A stretch of 64,000 nucleotides of DNA from Methylomonas rhizoryzae (GCF_008632455.1 NZ_CP043929.1:1116001-1180000); one strand, 5' to 3'; shown: positions 35,469 through 43,788, counted from the stretch's first letter. Translations and numbers: made by a program. Notes: generated by a model not told the origin, from the letters alone.

Positions 35469-35794
35469 TGCTTTGTCCTTACGGACGTTCAAAAGTAGCA
35501 GGTCTTTCACTTAATCGGTTGTTCAATTTTTCGGCACCACCTCTCTACAAAACAGCCATGGTCAATTTGAGATTCGATTGATCTTGCCCATTGTTCAGCA
35601 AGAGACTTACTAGAAAATGATTTGCTTATTGGGCTTTCACCCTTGCGTCTAACTTGTACTTGCCAAGAACCACTTGGTAGCTTTCTGATGGTTGCCATAG
35701 CCGTTTTATCCTGTTCACTGTGAATGATTTGTGAACGAAAAGCTGCTATGCGCTGGTTTTAGACTATTTACTAGCTATAACCCTTTGATTTTAA

Positions 35795-35843
35795 TGGTGC
35801 CGGCAATAGGAATCGAACCTACGACCTTCGCGTTACGAGTGCG
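35795..35843. repeat. att site left: 49-bp duplicate of the tRNA-Thr 3' end
   Basis: Identical over 49 bp to 46045-46093, the 3' part of tRNA-Thr(CGT) from its CCA end through the anticodon. The identity stops sharply at 35843/46093 where the intact tRNA continues and this copy does not. It is therefore one end of the element whose integrase starts 282 bp to the right. Confidence 0.93.
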
Positions 35844-35956
35844 ACTTTAATAAAAAATCTCGGTAATCACCGACTAAACTAGTTAAATAAGTTCAATTAC
35901 TTATTTCTGTTTTGCTATCGAGCGTTACCGAGTAAAAACGACGTTTTTTATCAGCT

Positions 35957-35977
35957 AGTGGATCATCAGTGGATCAT
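35957..35977 (+). promoter_or_regulatory. tandem AGTGGATCAT motif inside left end (probable integrase arm sites)
   Basis: Two AGTGGATCAT units 11 bp apart (35957-35966 and 35968-35977). The same tandem arrangement occurs near the right end at 45978-45998. Two tandem repeats near both ends in the same orientation is the pattern of integrase arm-binding sites. Confidence 0.6.
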
Positions 35978-36124
35978 TGAAATATAATCTAAGCCACAAA
36001 TAAAACGGGCCTGGAAGTGCTACCAACACTTACCAAGCCCTGACCGATTCACTTAACACTGCAAGTTAAGCAATGGCTAAAAGTATCATATCAAAATGCC
36101 GATTGCTGTCCCAAGGGGGAAGCG

Positions 36125-37243
36125 TTGGCGAGCATCACTAAACGTACCAGCGACGACGGCGACGTTTCGTATTTTGTCCGGGTGCGGCTTAAGGGCTACC
36201 CGCTACAAACGGCCACCTTCAAACGCCTGACCGACGCCAAAAAATGGGCCGCTTCGACCGAAAGCGCCATTCGGGAAGGCCGCCACTTCAAAAGCACCGC
36301 AGCTAAAAAACACACCTTCGCGGACGCAATCGAACGCTATATTCGCGAAATTCTACCGACCGAATTTACCAGCGTCGAACAACGCAATCGGCGGCCAATT
36401 CTGGAATGGTGGGCTTCACAGATCGGCCATTGTGTGATGGCGGACTTATCGACCGCCACCTTTGCCGACTGTCGCAACACTTTAGCAACCACAGGCGGGC
36501 GTAAGGGGCGACCATTGGCGGCGGCCACCATCAAAAAGCATTTTGTTGTGGTCACGGATGTTTTAAAGCGGTGCGTTAATGAATGGCACTGGCTGGAACA
36601 ATCCCCGCTGAAAGATGGCGGCGTTAAATTGCCCGAACTGCCGCGCGGTATCGTGCGCTTTTTAGACGATGCCGAACTCAACCGGCTGACCATCGCTTGC
36701 AAGGAATCACCAAACCCTTTGCTTTATCCGGCCTTTGTTCTGGCCATTTCAACCGGGATGCGGCAAAGCGAAACGATGAACCTGTTTTGGCGGGAGCCAG
36801 AAACGCCGCCGACCGAAACCGCTTGGGGCGTGGTCAATCTGGCGGAATCCTGCATCATCCTGCACGAAACCAAAAACGGCGACCGGCGGCGGGTACCGTT
36901 GGCTAGTCAAGCCCTGGCCGAGCTGCAAAAACTCAACAAAGTTAGGCGCCTGGATTCGGCGTTAGTGTTTCCAAGTCCTACCCACCCAAACAAACCGGTT
37001 GAACTCAAAAAAGCCTGGCTAAATGCCCTGAAGCGGGCCGAGGTAAATAATTTTCGCTGGCATGATTTGCGGCATTGCACCGCGTCTTATCTGGCGATGG
37101 GCGGCGCGTCCATGGTCGAAATCGCGGCGGTACTGGGGCATAAAACCCTAGACATGGTGAAGCGTTATAGCCACCTTTCAGACGGTCACATTGCCAACGT
37201 GATTGAACGGATGAACAGCCGGATATTCGGTACAACCCCATGA
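36125..37243 (+). CDS. tyrosine-type integrase of the element
   Basis: 372 residues starting at TTG 36125 with GGGGGA upstream. The N-terminal arm-binding domain starts ASITKRTSDDGDVSYFVRVRLKGYP, then a core-binding SAM-like domain (~60-165) and the catalytic domain. Catalytic residues: R in STGMRQSETM, H-x-x-R in WHDLRHCTASYLAMGG, H in VLGHKTLDMVKRYSHLS, with the nucleophile Y in KRYSHLS. The order att, arm repeats, int is typical of elements that use the 3' end of a tRNA gene. It catalyses integration and excision at the tRNA-Thr site. Confidence 0.93.
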   Translation: MASITKRTSDDGDVSYFVRVRLKGYPLQTATFKRLTDAKKWAASTESAIREGRHFKSTAAKKHTFADAIERYIREILPTEFTSVEQRNRRPILEWWASQIGHCVMADLSTATFADCRNTLATTGGRKGRPLAAATIKKHFVVVTDVLKRCVNEWHWLEQSPLKDGGVKLPELPRGIVRFLDDAELNRLTIACKESPNPLLYPAFVLAISTGMRQSETMNLFWREPETPPTETAWGVVNLAESCIILHETKNGDRRRVPLASQALAELQKLNKVRRLDSALVFPSPTHPNKPVELKKAWLNALKRAEVNNFRWHDLRHCTASYLAMGGASMVEIAAVLGHKTLDMVKRYSHLSDGHIANVIERMNSRIFGTTP

Positions 37244-37620
37244 ACAACAGGTACAACATGAATTCCATTCCATTCGACACCCTGGAATTTGCCAACCGCC
37301 TAAAAGCCGCGGGCTTTAGCGACGACCAAGCCCAAGTGTTAACCGAGCTACAGCGTAGCGCCACCGACAGCACTCTTGAGCAGGCACGGCATGATTACCA
37401 TTTGGACGACGTAGCCACCAAGCGAGATTTGAAAGAGATTGAAACTGCGTTACGCCATGATATTGAAATGCTCAGAGCCGAAACCGGCAAACAAATCGCG
37501 GAAACCGGCAGGCAAATAGCAGAAACCAAGGCCGACTTAACCCGCTGGATTATCGGCGCAGGTTTTCTGCAAACGACCTTGATTATTGGCGTATTGCTGA
37601 AAATAGCCCACCTGATTTAA
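37240..37620 (+). CDS. DUF1640-like coiled-coil protein with C-terminal membrane helix
   Basis: 126 residues (ATG 37240; MNSIPFDTLEFANRL at 37258 is the other option). A short N-terminal domain LEFANRLKAAGFSDDQAQVLTEL resembles the start of DUF1640/CCDC90 proteins. It is followed by a coiled coil with a repeated ETGxQIAETxxxI unit and a hydrophobic C-terminal helix (ILIIGVLLKIA region). It overlaps the integrase stop by 4 bp. Function unknown; relatives often occur on mobile elements. Confidence 0.75.
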   Translation: MNNRYNMNSIPFDTLEFANRLKAAGFSDDQAQVLTELQRSATDSTLEQARHDYHLDDVATKRDLKEIETALRHDIEMLRAETGKQIAETGRQIAETKADLTRWIIGAGFLQTTLIIGVLLKIAHLI

Positions 37621-37638
37621 CGCTACGGAGAAGCCGCC

Positions 37639-37824
37639 ATGATGACTTTGGAACTAGACGACGAAACCGCCGACGTACTTAACCAGTTAGCGACCGAACA
37701 ACACCTAAGCCCGGCGCAATTGGTCAAGTCCGCCTTACTGGCGTATCTGGAAGACTGCCAAGACAGCAAGCGCGCCGAAGCCGCTTATCAAGCCTATTTG
37801 GACGGCGGCAAGGTTTATCGATAA
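37639..37824 (+). CDS. ribbon-helix-helix antitoxin-like regulator
   Basis: 61 residues: MMTLELDDETADVLNQLATEQHLSPAQLVKSALLAYLED gives a beta strand followed by two helices, the CopG/RHH layout. A typical toxin (RelE/ParE) is absent: the next gene is 253 residues with no such fold. It may instead be an autonomous repressor for the element. Confidence 0.7.
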   Translation: MMTLELDDETADVLNQLATEQHLSPAQLVKSALLAYLEDCQDSKRAEAAYQAYLDGGKVYR

Positions 37825-37840
37825 ATATTAAGGGTGTGTG

Positions 37841-38602
37841 ATGGCCGGATACGAATACAGCCGTGAAGAAATCACTATCGATGCCCGCGCCCATGGTTGG
37901 GATATTTTCAAACCTGACTGGGACTATCTACAGTCTTTCCCGGCACTTTCATTGTGTAGCTTGGTCGGCCTGTCGGTTGGGCTTAGTCCTTGGTTTACCC
38001 GGCCTGATTGGGTTTTTCGCTGTGCGAAGCCTTATTTCGACGGCAAACGCGATCCTGATTTTGATGAGGCAGTTACCGAGCAAGACAGCGCCAAGGCCGA
38101 GGCGTTAGGGCTGTTTCTTAAACGCATTCATATCGCCGTAGGCAATCTTGCGCCAGCAGGGTCATTAAACTCTATTAGCGGAATCCCCCAAGGTGAAGCA
38201 ACCTTTGTAAACGTGGCTGAGTTTCTGGCGTTTGCCGGGCGGTTGGGTTGGGAATTGCCGGAAGAATTTAGGCGGTTTGATGCTGAGCATGATTTAAACT
38301 ATTCAGCCCACGAAGCAAAAACACCGCTGGAAACTAACGGTAAAACCACTAAAACGAATCAACTGCATGTCTTGATTTGGCGAGTGTTCTTGGCACTTAA
38401 ATCCAAGGGAGGTAAGCCAACAGCCCAAGACATTTGGAATGAGATACGTTTTCGCCATTCTGAACACGATGTAGATAATATTATTCAAGAGGTAACAGCG
38501 GATGTTATTGAATGGCGTTCTTGTTATGGAAATGAGTCAATCTTAAACCGCGGATCGTTTGATAAAACGCTTTCAAACCTGAAGAAAAACCCACCTTTTT
38601 AA
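37841..38602 (+). CDS. hypothetical protein of the element
   Basis: 253 residues from ATG 37841 with AAGGGTG upstream (a GTG at 37838 is adjacent). It starts MAGYEYSREEITIDARAHGWDIFKPDWDYLQSFPALSLCSLVGLSVGLSP and ends SNLKKNPPF. The sequence looks soluble. The C-terminal half (LHVLIWRVFLALKSKGGKPTAQDIWNEI) has the look of a winged-helix DNA-binding domain. I do not recognise a named family. Its place between regulator genes and the replication genes suggests control of replication or excision. Confidence 0.7.
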   Translation: MAGYEYSREEITIDARAHGWDIFKPDWDYLQSFPALSLCSLVGLSVGLSPWFTRPDWVFRCAKPYFDGKRDPDFDEAVTEQDSAKAEALGLFLKRIHIAVGNLAPAGSLNSISGIPQGEATFVNVAEFLAFAGRLGWELPEEFRRFDAEHDLNYSAHEAKTPLETNGKTTKTNQLHVLIWRVFLALKSKGGKPTAQDIWNEIRFRHSEHDVDNIIQEVTADVIEWRSCYGNESILNRGSFDKTLSNLKKNPPF

Positions 38603-38742
38603 AAAATATTTACCGCTAAATTTACCGCTAAGCAATTTTCTTACCGGGTAAGTTTGACGGTAAAGCCCTCTCTCAATAATCCACCCCAAGCCGGGTAAGC
38701 AATCCCCGGCGATTCTCGAAAGTCCTAGAATCAGGGGAAACC

Positions 38743-38985
38743 ATGAACCAACAAACCGAACAAAGCCAGACTGTCACGCAAACCGCTTGGCTATTTCTCA
38801 CTGTCCAGCAATTTGCATCCAAACACCCCGCCTTTCCGCTCGGTACTCTGCGCCACCAAATTTTTCACGAAGCAACCAACGGCCTAAAAAAATCCGGGGC
38901 GATTATTCGCAATGGTCGGCGGGTTTTGATCCGGGAAGATAAATATTTTGCTTGGCTTGAGGCGCAAAACCAAGGCGGCAAGTAA
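38743..38985 (+). CDS. small DNA-binding protein (excisionase/AlpA-like)
   Basis: 80 residues. A winged-helix-like arrangement is visible: FLTVQQFASKHPAFPLGTLRHQIFHE, then GAIIRNGRRVLIREDKYFAWLEAQN, matching the N-terminal helix, recognition helix and beta wing of MerR-type excisionases. It ends with TAATG overlap on the primase gene. Probably an excisionase or replication-module activator. Confidence 0.7.
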   Translation: MNQQTEQSQTVTQTAWLFLTVQQFASKHPAFPLGTLRHQIFHEATNGLKKSGAIIRNGRRVLIREDKYFAWLEAQNQGGK

Positions 38986-39932
38986 TGGCGTTTTTGCGTA
39001 TCGAGGACGCCGCCCGCGCGGCGCTGGTCGAGTTGGGCCTTTGTTGCCCTAAATCGTTTGAGCCGGATAGATTCCATGTGGTGGATGCTGAGGACGGCAA
39101 GCGCGGCAACGGTGCGGGCCGTATCAAGGTTTTTGCTGATGGCAAGGGCGGTTATTGCCAAAATTGGAAAACCGGCGAACGCCGGTCTTTCTTCCTGGAC
39201 AATGACAGCAATGCTAAACCGCTTACAAAGCGAGAAGGCGCCCGAATAGAACACGCCCGGCGCAAACGTCAAGCCGAAGCCGCCGCTAAACAAAATCAGG
39301 CCGCCAAACGTGCACTATCCATCTGGCAAGACGCCAAACCAGCGCACGAAGATCACCCGTATCTAGTCCGCAAGCAAATCAAGCCACACGGGGCACGGCT
39401 GGGACGCTGGCGACGGGTGATCGACTCCCAGGGCGGCAATCGTGCGACTTTGACCATTGAAAATGCTTTGCTGTTGCCGTTGTTCGACCCCTCTGGAACC
39501 CTTCGCAGTTTGCAGGCGATTTTTCCCGCTAAGCATCCGGTACTTGAGCGCGACAAAGATTTCTTACCGGCTGGCGGCTTGGCTGGGTTGTTCTGGTGGG
39601 TAGGTCAACGCCGTAACCAACCCGGGGAAACAGTATTGATTGCTGAAGGCTTCGCCACGGCGGCCACTTTGCACGAGCAAACCGGCTACCGGGTTTATAT
39701 GGCCTTTACTGCGGGTAATCTGTTGGCGGTTGGGCGAATCGTGCGGGAGCGCTTGCCGTCAGCCAATATTGTATTCACAGCGGACAATGATACAAAAACC
39801 GCCGGGAATCCGGGCCTGACCAAAGCCACCGAAGCCGCCGCCGCTGTGGGCGGTAGTGTGGCGGTGCCGCCGATTCACGGCGATTTTAACGACTATCAGT
39901 TATTTCTGAATGGGGGCGGCCATGTCGAATGA
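38985..39932 (+). CDS. TOPRIM-domain primase-like protein
   Basis: 315 residues. The N-terminal half holds a DUF-type zinc-less primase entry (FADGKGGYCQNWKTGER) and a charged linker. The C-terminal TOPRIM domain carries VLIAEGFATAATLHE (catalytic Glu), IVFTADNDTKTAGNPGLTKA (DxD) and GDFND. This matches the primase half of P4 alpha-type replication proteins. It starts at the stop of the preceding gene and overlaps the helicase start, so the two halves of an alpha-like protein are made as separate but coupled products. Confidence 0.83.
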   Translation: MAFLRIEDAARAALVELGLCCPKSFEPDRFHVVDAEDGKRGNGAGRIKVFADGKGGYCQNWKTGERRSFFLDNDSNAKPLTKREGARIEHARRKRQAEAAAKQNQAAKRALSIWQDAKPAHEDHPYLVRKQIKPHGARLGRWRRVIDSQGGNRATLTIENALLLPLFDPSGTLRSLQAIFPAKHPVLERDKDFLPAGGLAGLFWWVGQRRNQPGETVLIAEGFATAATLHEQTGYRVYMAFTAGNLLAVGRIVRERLPSANIVFTADNDTKTAGNPGLTKATEAAAAVGGSVAVPPIHGDFNDYQLFLNGGGHVE

Positions 39933-41916
39933 AAACAAAAAGCCGCCGGTTTTGGAAGTCGTCAAGGGGGCCAAAAGCCCCAAAGCCACCCAAACCAAGC
40001 CCACCGGGAGCAGTGGCGGCGGTACTGGCAGCGGCTCAAAAAAGGCGCTTAGATTTGGTGAATACGGCATAGAAAACGGCGCGTTCGTGCAGTTCAAAAT
40101 GATGCGGATTGAAGGCAGTAGCGACCGCGCCGAAAACTCTTTCCCGCTTTGTGATTTTACTTGCCGTGTGGTTGAGGAGGTCATAGCCGATGATGGCTTG
40201 ACCGATACCAGTTTTTTAAGGCTTGAAGGCCGCCGGGCTGATGGTGTGGCGCTGCCGCTCGTGGATATTCCGGCCAAGTCGTTCTATGCCACACAAGGCA
40301 ACTGGGCCAATGAATATTGGGGGACACTGCCCTTTATTTACCCCGGCGCGGCCAAAAAAGACAATCTTCGGGCCTGCATTCAACTGTATTCAAGGCTTGA
40401 GGTCGACATACCGCGCCGCACCATCTACCGTTTTACGGGCTGGAAGAAATTTGATAATGAATGGCGGTATTTAACCGGATCAGGGGCCATTGCTGCCGCT
40501 GGCTTGGTTGATGATGTTCAAGTTGATCTTGGCCTTGGGAATATGAGTCGCTATAGACTGCCAGCGCCATTATCCGGCGACACCCTCAAACAGGCCGCCA
40601 CCGACGCCTTATTGTTGCTTGAGGTTTGCCCACATAGGCCACACATCGGCGCGGTTTTATTGGCGGCGGCTGTCCGTGCGCCTTTGGGGGAAGCGCATTG
40701 TATTGATTTTGCAATCTGGCTGCATGGCTTAACCGGCTCCCGAAAGTCTGCCATTGCCGCGATTCCTCAAGCCTTCTTTGGCAACTTTACCGCCCGCAGT
40801 TTTCCGGCTAACTGGACAGACAGCGCCAACGATGCTGAAGCCAAGAGCTATCAGGCTAAAGACGCTATTTATGTTATTGACGATTTCAAGCCTTCGGTCA
40901 ATCGACACGAAGCCGACAAGCAGCACAGCATGGCTGAGCGGTTAATCAGGAATACCGGTAATCAAGCAGGCCGGGGCCGCAGATCGGCCAATATGCAAGC
41001 ACAAGCAGCGCCCTTTAATCGTTCCATGATGATCGTGACGGCTGAGGATTTGCCGCGCGGTCAATCGTTATTGGGTCGAATGCTGGTGCAGGAAATAAGC
41101 CGAGATGACGTAAACAATGCAACACTTTCAAAGCTACAGCATTCGGCTAATTCAGGCGCTTTGTCCGGTCTAATGTCGAACTATCTACAATGGTTAGCCT
41201 CGTGCATGGATCAACACAAAAAGGACTTTCCAACCATAATTGAGCAACTTCGAAATGGTGCTGTTCGGGAGGGGATAGCCTCAGCGCACCCCCGTTCCCC
41301 GGAAATTTTCGCCAATTTGGTAGCCGGGCTTGAGCCGTTTTTAATGTTTTTGGAAGAAATCGGCGCTATCGATGGCGAAAAATCGAACAGGCTACTGATT
41401 GAAATTGAGCGCCATTTAAAACAAGCCTTTAGCGAACAGACTGCGTATCAAGCCGAGCAAGACGAAGTTGAACGTTTTTTGCAATTACTGCGATCTTGCT
41501 TCAGCTCCGGCAATGCGCACATTGCCAGCCGAATCGACCAAGGCCCGCCACAATCCCGGCCTTTTGCTTGGGGCTGGCGTGAAGCGGGGGCGGATTTGGT
41601 GGGTGATAAGCAATACAAATTGATGGGCGACTGCATCGGCTGGTACTCACCGCCGACCGATGGTGCACCGCCCCAAGTTTGGCTTGAACCAAACAGTGCC
41701 TTTAAAACCGTCAATGAATTTGCAAAGCGCCAAGGCGACGCATTCTTAATGTCGCCCGGAACTTTGTGGCGTCGAATGATAGAGCGTGGTTTGTTGCTGA
41801 AACTCGAACAGGATGCCGCGCGCGGCAAGCCTCGGCCAGCCGTTAAGCATCTGGTAGCGGGTCGCTCCGTTCGGGTGTTAGTGCTAGATGCTGCTCTGAT
41901 CGAATCCGGCGGTTGA
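39922..41916 (+). CDS. DUF927-like replicative helicase/ATPase
   Basis: 664 residues from ATG 39922 (MSNENKKPPVLEVVKG), preceded by a G-rich ribosome binding site; it overlaps the primase gene by 11 bp. A Gly/Ser-rich linker at ~30-45 leads to the DUF927 region. Walker A is GLTGSRKSAIA, an unusual GxxGxRKS variant, and Walker B is AIYVIDDFKP. Sensor-like segments QAGRGRRSANMQAQ and LLGRMLVQEISRDDV follow. The domain is the helicase part of P4-type alpha proteins. It presumably unwinds the iteron-bearing origin immediately downstream. Confidence 0.83.
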   Translation: MSNENKKPPVLEVVKGAKSPKATQTKPTGSSGGGTGSGSKKALRFGEYGIENGAFVQFKMMRIEGSSDRAENSFPLCDFTCRVVEEVIADDGLTDTSFLRLEGRRADGVALPLVDIPAKSFYATQGNWANEYWGTLPFIYPGAAKKDNLRACIQLYSRLEVDIPRRTIYRFTGWKKFDNEWRYLTGSGAIAAAGLVDDVQVDLGLGNMSRYRLPAPLSGDTLKQAATDALLLLEVCPHRPHIGAVLLAAAVRAPLGEAHCIDFAIWLHGLTGSRKSAIAAIPQAFFGNFTARSFPANWTDSANDAEAKSYQAKDAIYVIDDFKPSVNRHEADKQHSMAERLIRNTGNQAGRGRRSANMQAQAAPFNRSMMIVTAEDLPRGQSLLGRMLVQEISRDDVNNATLSKLQHSANSGALSGLMSNYLQWLASCMDQHKKDFPTIIEQLRNGAVREGIASAHPRSPEIFANLVAGLEPFLMFLEEIGAIDGEKSNRLLIEIERHLKQAFSEQTAYQAEQDEVERFLQLLRSCFSSGNAHIASRIDQGPPQSRPFAWGWREAGADLVGDKQYKLMGDCIGWYSPPTDGAPPQVWLEPNSAFKTVNEFAKRQGDAFLMSPGTLWRRMIERGLLLKLEQDAARGKPRPAVKHLVAGRSVRVLVLDAALIESGG

Positions 41917-41953
41917 TTATGGATAAGGCAAAATCTGACCTTAAAACGGTCAC

Positions 41954-42295
41954 TTCCCCCAAATTTGGCGGATATATTGGGGGAACTCCCCCAGTTTTTT
42001 GCAAGTTGGGGGAAGGCTCTAGGCCACGCGCGGCGCGGCTTTGCGGATTACTTCCCCCAATTCCCCCAAAATTTTGCACCCTAGAGAGACAGAGATTATT
42101 TTGGAGCTAATTTTCAAATCGATTTCTGAGGTGAAAGTTCCACTCGGCACGTATAGCGCCTAAAAACATATAACCACTATGTATTTTTTTTGGGGGAATT
42201 GGGGGAAGTCTGTCTATAAGCCTTGTCAGCTCTAGCTTTGAGGCTTCCCCCAACTCATAAAAAATTGGGGGAAGTTCCCCCAAATTTTGGGGGAA
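41954..42295. repeat. origin-like region with 11 perfect copies of TTGGGGGAA in both orientations
   Basis: TTGGGGGAA occurs on the plus strand at 41977, 42006, 42190, 42199, 42265 and 42287. Its complement TTCCCCCAA starts at 41954, 42052, 42061, 42245 and 42275. A degenerate copy (CTCCCCCAG) begins at 41986. They form two groups, 41954-42069 and 42190-42295, separated by ~120 bp of AT-rich DNA (42070-42189). Direct tandem pairs (42052/42061 and 42190/42199) and inverted pairs (42265/42275) occur. No gene is present in the 436 bp between the helicase stop and the next start. The layout is that of an iteron replication origin placed just after its replication genes. Confidence 0.85.
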
Positions 42296-42352
42296 CGGCA
42301 AACAGATTGATTATAAAAACCTAATAACACACAAGGCAGGATAAATTTTTTT

Positions 42353-42736
42353 ATGCAGACGAAACAAAGTAAGGTTTTAAGTAAACAGCCCGGTCGAAGC
42401 CTATCGCCTGAAAGCCAAGAACAGCGAAAACGCAAAACCCAAGACATTAAGCGAGAAATCCGGCAGGAATGGGACGACACCGAACATGCGCATCGAACGG
42501 GTAGCCCTGTAAATTCAAACTGTTTTTGGCGGCTTTCTCAAATGGCCGCCGCCGCTGGCCGTGATTACCGCAAAAACGGACATCGGTACAGCCAGGGAAA
42601 AACAAATTTCGTGTTCTACTGGCGAACCAAAAACGCCGAGCCGATAAAAGTGAGTTATTTCCTGTCTCGTCACGGCGCTGTAGTGCTGACGCCTCCCAAG
42701 AATTGCCCACTTACACGTGAAGCCATGGGGATCTAA
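42353..42736 (+). CDS. hypothetical protein downstream of the iteron region
   Basis: 127 residues, basic. It starts MQTKQSKVLSKQPGRSLSPESQEQRKRKTQ and contains NSNCFWRLSQMAAAAGRDYRKNGHRY. No family is recognised. The high Lys/Arg content suggests nucleic acid binding. Its location right after the putative origin would suit a replication or copy-control role. Confidence 0.65.
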   Translation: MQTKQSKVLSKQPGRSLSPESQEQRKRKTQDIKREIRQEWDDTEHAHRTGSPVNSNCFWRLSQMAAAAGRDYRKNGHRYSQGKTNFVFYWRTKNAEPIKVSYFLSRHGAVVLTPPKNCPLTREAMGI

Positions 42737-42758
42737 AAACGCGGCTACGTGTCTTTTT

Positions 42759-42796
42759 GTTTACATTTTCTATTTACTTTTCAATCGGATGTAAAC
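42759..42796. promoter_or_regulatory. inverted repeat GTTTACAT/ATGTAAAC upstream of the SET gene
   Basis: A perfect 8-bp inverted repeat (42759-42766 and 42789-42796) separated by 22 bp of AT-rich DNA, in the noncoding stretch between two element genes. It looks like an operator for a dimeric regulator; a terminator is less likely because the loop is long. Confidence 0.4.
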
Positions 42797-42970
42797 ATTT
42801 TTCAACAAAATGCGGCTGTTTGGGCTGCATTTTCGACAAAAACCCCACTTATTGGATTGCATCCCTTAGCCCGTCATGCGAAGGCGCCTACTATGGCGTA
42901 AGCATCCGGGGTACGGGGACATAATCAAAATATCGCTAATGAGTTTACTACCCGAACAGAGTGCCGAACA

Positions 42971-43573
42971 ATGAACATTCCATACAACCCAATCACGGAA
43001 GCCCATGACGATTTTGAACGCTGGCTGGCCGAATACAATTTTACAGCGGCGGCTGTCCGCGCTATCACCGAGAACACGGCAGATCAAATCCCCATGCCGG
43101 CGGGCTTCGATAAGGTAAAACTGCAACCGTCGCCGATTAACGGCCTAGGAATGTTCGCGACGTGCGCGGCGGATACTAACGAGGTATTAGCACCGGGACG
43201 CGTGGGGGTGATGCGAACACCAGCGGGCCGCTATACCAATCATTCACCGACGCCAAACGCCTACTTTTTTCAAGCGTCCGGCGGCGACTTGGTGTTAGTG
43301 GCAAAACGCCGCGTAACAGCGGGGGAAGAACTAACCATCGATTACCGGCAAGCCGCATCGGTCAACGGAAATAACCACCCGCTCAATCGGGCGGAAATGC
43401 TTAAAACTGTGAAGCGCCGCTTTCAATATCTTGGATTGCCGGAGCAAACCGATAAGGAGCATGAAGCGTTTTTGGATGCAGGATTGGCAATATTCGGCTA
43501 CTTGCCGTCCATACCGGATTTTTTGGATTTGTGGATGATTAACGAAGCGATTAAGCAGGAAGCTACTCAATAA
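42971..43573 (+). CDS. SET-domain protein (predicted lysine methyltransferase)
   Basis: 200 residues. A SET core spans ~50-125: PSPINGLGMFATCAADTNEVL (motif I, AdoMet binding), RYTNHSPTPNAYF (the NHSxxPN motif III) and GEELTIDYRQ (motif IV with the catalytic Tyr). There is no post-SET cysteine cluster. Flanking helices (HDDFERWLAEYNF and the C-terminal 60 residues) are unassigned. Stand-alone SET proteins in bacteria methylate lysines on host or own proteins, but no target is suggested by the neighbours. It is unusual cargo for a small integrative element. Confidence 0.78.
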   Translation: MNIPYNPITEAHDDFERWLAEYNFTAAAVRAITENTADQIPMPAGFDKVKLQPSPINGLGMFATCAADTNEVLAPGRVGVMRTPAGRYTNHSPTPNAYFFQASGGDLVLVAKRRVTAGEELTIDYRQAASVNGNNHPLNRAEMLKTVKRRFQYLGLPEQTDKEHEAFLDAGLAIFGYLPSIPDFLDLWMINEAIKQEATQ

Positions 43574-43649
43574 AAACACGGGCGCTTGTCCGCTTCAATT
43601 CCCGAATGCCTAGCCTAGCCTGAAACCAGTTGACAGCCGTCCGCGCGTC

Positions 43650-43744
43650 CGCGCACAATGTGTTTGCCAGTCCGCAGGCTGGCCGGGCGTGAGAAACCCG
43701 TTTTTGAATTGGCGACAATCGCCACTTTAGCCAGTGGCTTTTTT
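43650..43744 (+). ncRNA. possible small structured RNA with intrinsic terminator
   Basis: A region of ~95 bp with two hairpins: GCCAG/CTGGC around a TCCGCAGG loop near 43669-43685, and GCCACT (43721-43726) with AGTGGC (43733-43738) followed by six T residues (43739-43744), a textbook intrinsic terminator. No reading frame fits. It could be a short regulatory RNA or the leader of the radC transcript. Phage-satellite elements often carry small RNAs here, but I cannot match this one to a family by eye. Confidence 0.4.
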
Positions 43745-43788
43745 ATGCTCGACGTTCAGCACGGCTAAACCGTGTGTTTCGTTATGGC

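Larger units (their letters stand above)
34262..35543 (-). mobile_element. IS3-family insertion sequence, ~1.28 kb
   Basis: The ends are imperfect inverted repeats: GAAGTGGCCCC on the left and, read inward from the right end, GAGGTGGTGCC, with further matched stretches inside (TTGAACA and TTAAAGTGAAA/TTAAGTGAAAG). TCTAC occurs at 34257-34261 and again at 35544-35548, consistent with a 5-bp target duplication; removing the IS and one copy restores the integrase frame exactly. It encodes orfA and orfB, both apparently intact, so the insertion is recent. Five bp is slightly longer than the 3-4 bp commonest for IS3 family. Confidence 0.85.
34136..35698 (-). pseudogene. tyrosine-recombinase (phage-type integrase) relic, split by an IS3-family insertion
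   Basis: The N-terminal part starts at ATG 35698 (MATIRKLPSGSWQVQVRRKG) and runs to HGCFV at 35544. The frame resumes at 34261 beyond the IS as DRSEAERTTSGELIDRYLVEVTPTKKG. Joining the two sides across one copy of the TCTAC duplication gives HGCFV-D-RSEAE without a break. The restored protein is a typical integrase N-terminus (arm-type DNA-binding domain) but terminates at 34136 after ~90 residues, with no catalytic Arg-His-Arg-Tyr domain; it was truncated near the 57-bp repeat. It points away from the tRNA-derived copy at 35795, the usual place for an integrase of an element in tRNA-Thr, so it marks an older decayed element. Confidence 0.8.

Noticed and set aside
34281..35525. Alternative IS ends at inner TGAACA motifs
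   Set aside because: The outer ends at 34262 and 35543 have longer inverted repeats, and the TCTAC duplication next to them restores the interrupted frame.
37639..38602. Toxin-antitoxin pair
   Set aside because: The RHH protein looks like an antitoxin, but the following 253-residue protein has no toxin fold and no usual pair length.
42107..42301. Small minus-strand frames running through the G-rich repeats
   Set aside because: Their sequence is dictated by the repeated TTGGGGGAA units.
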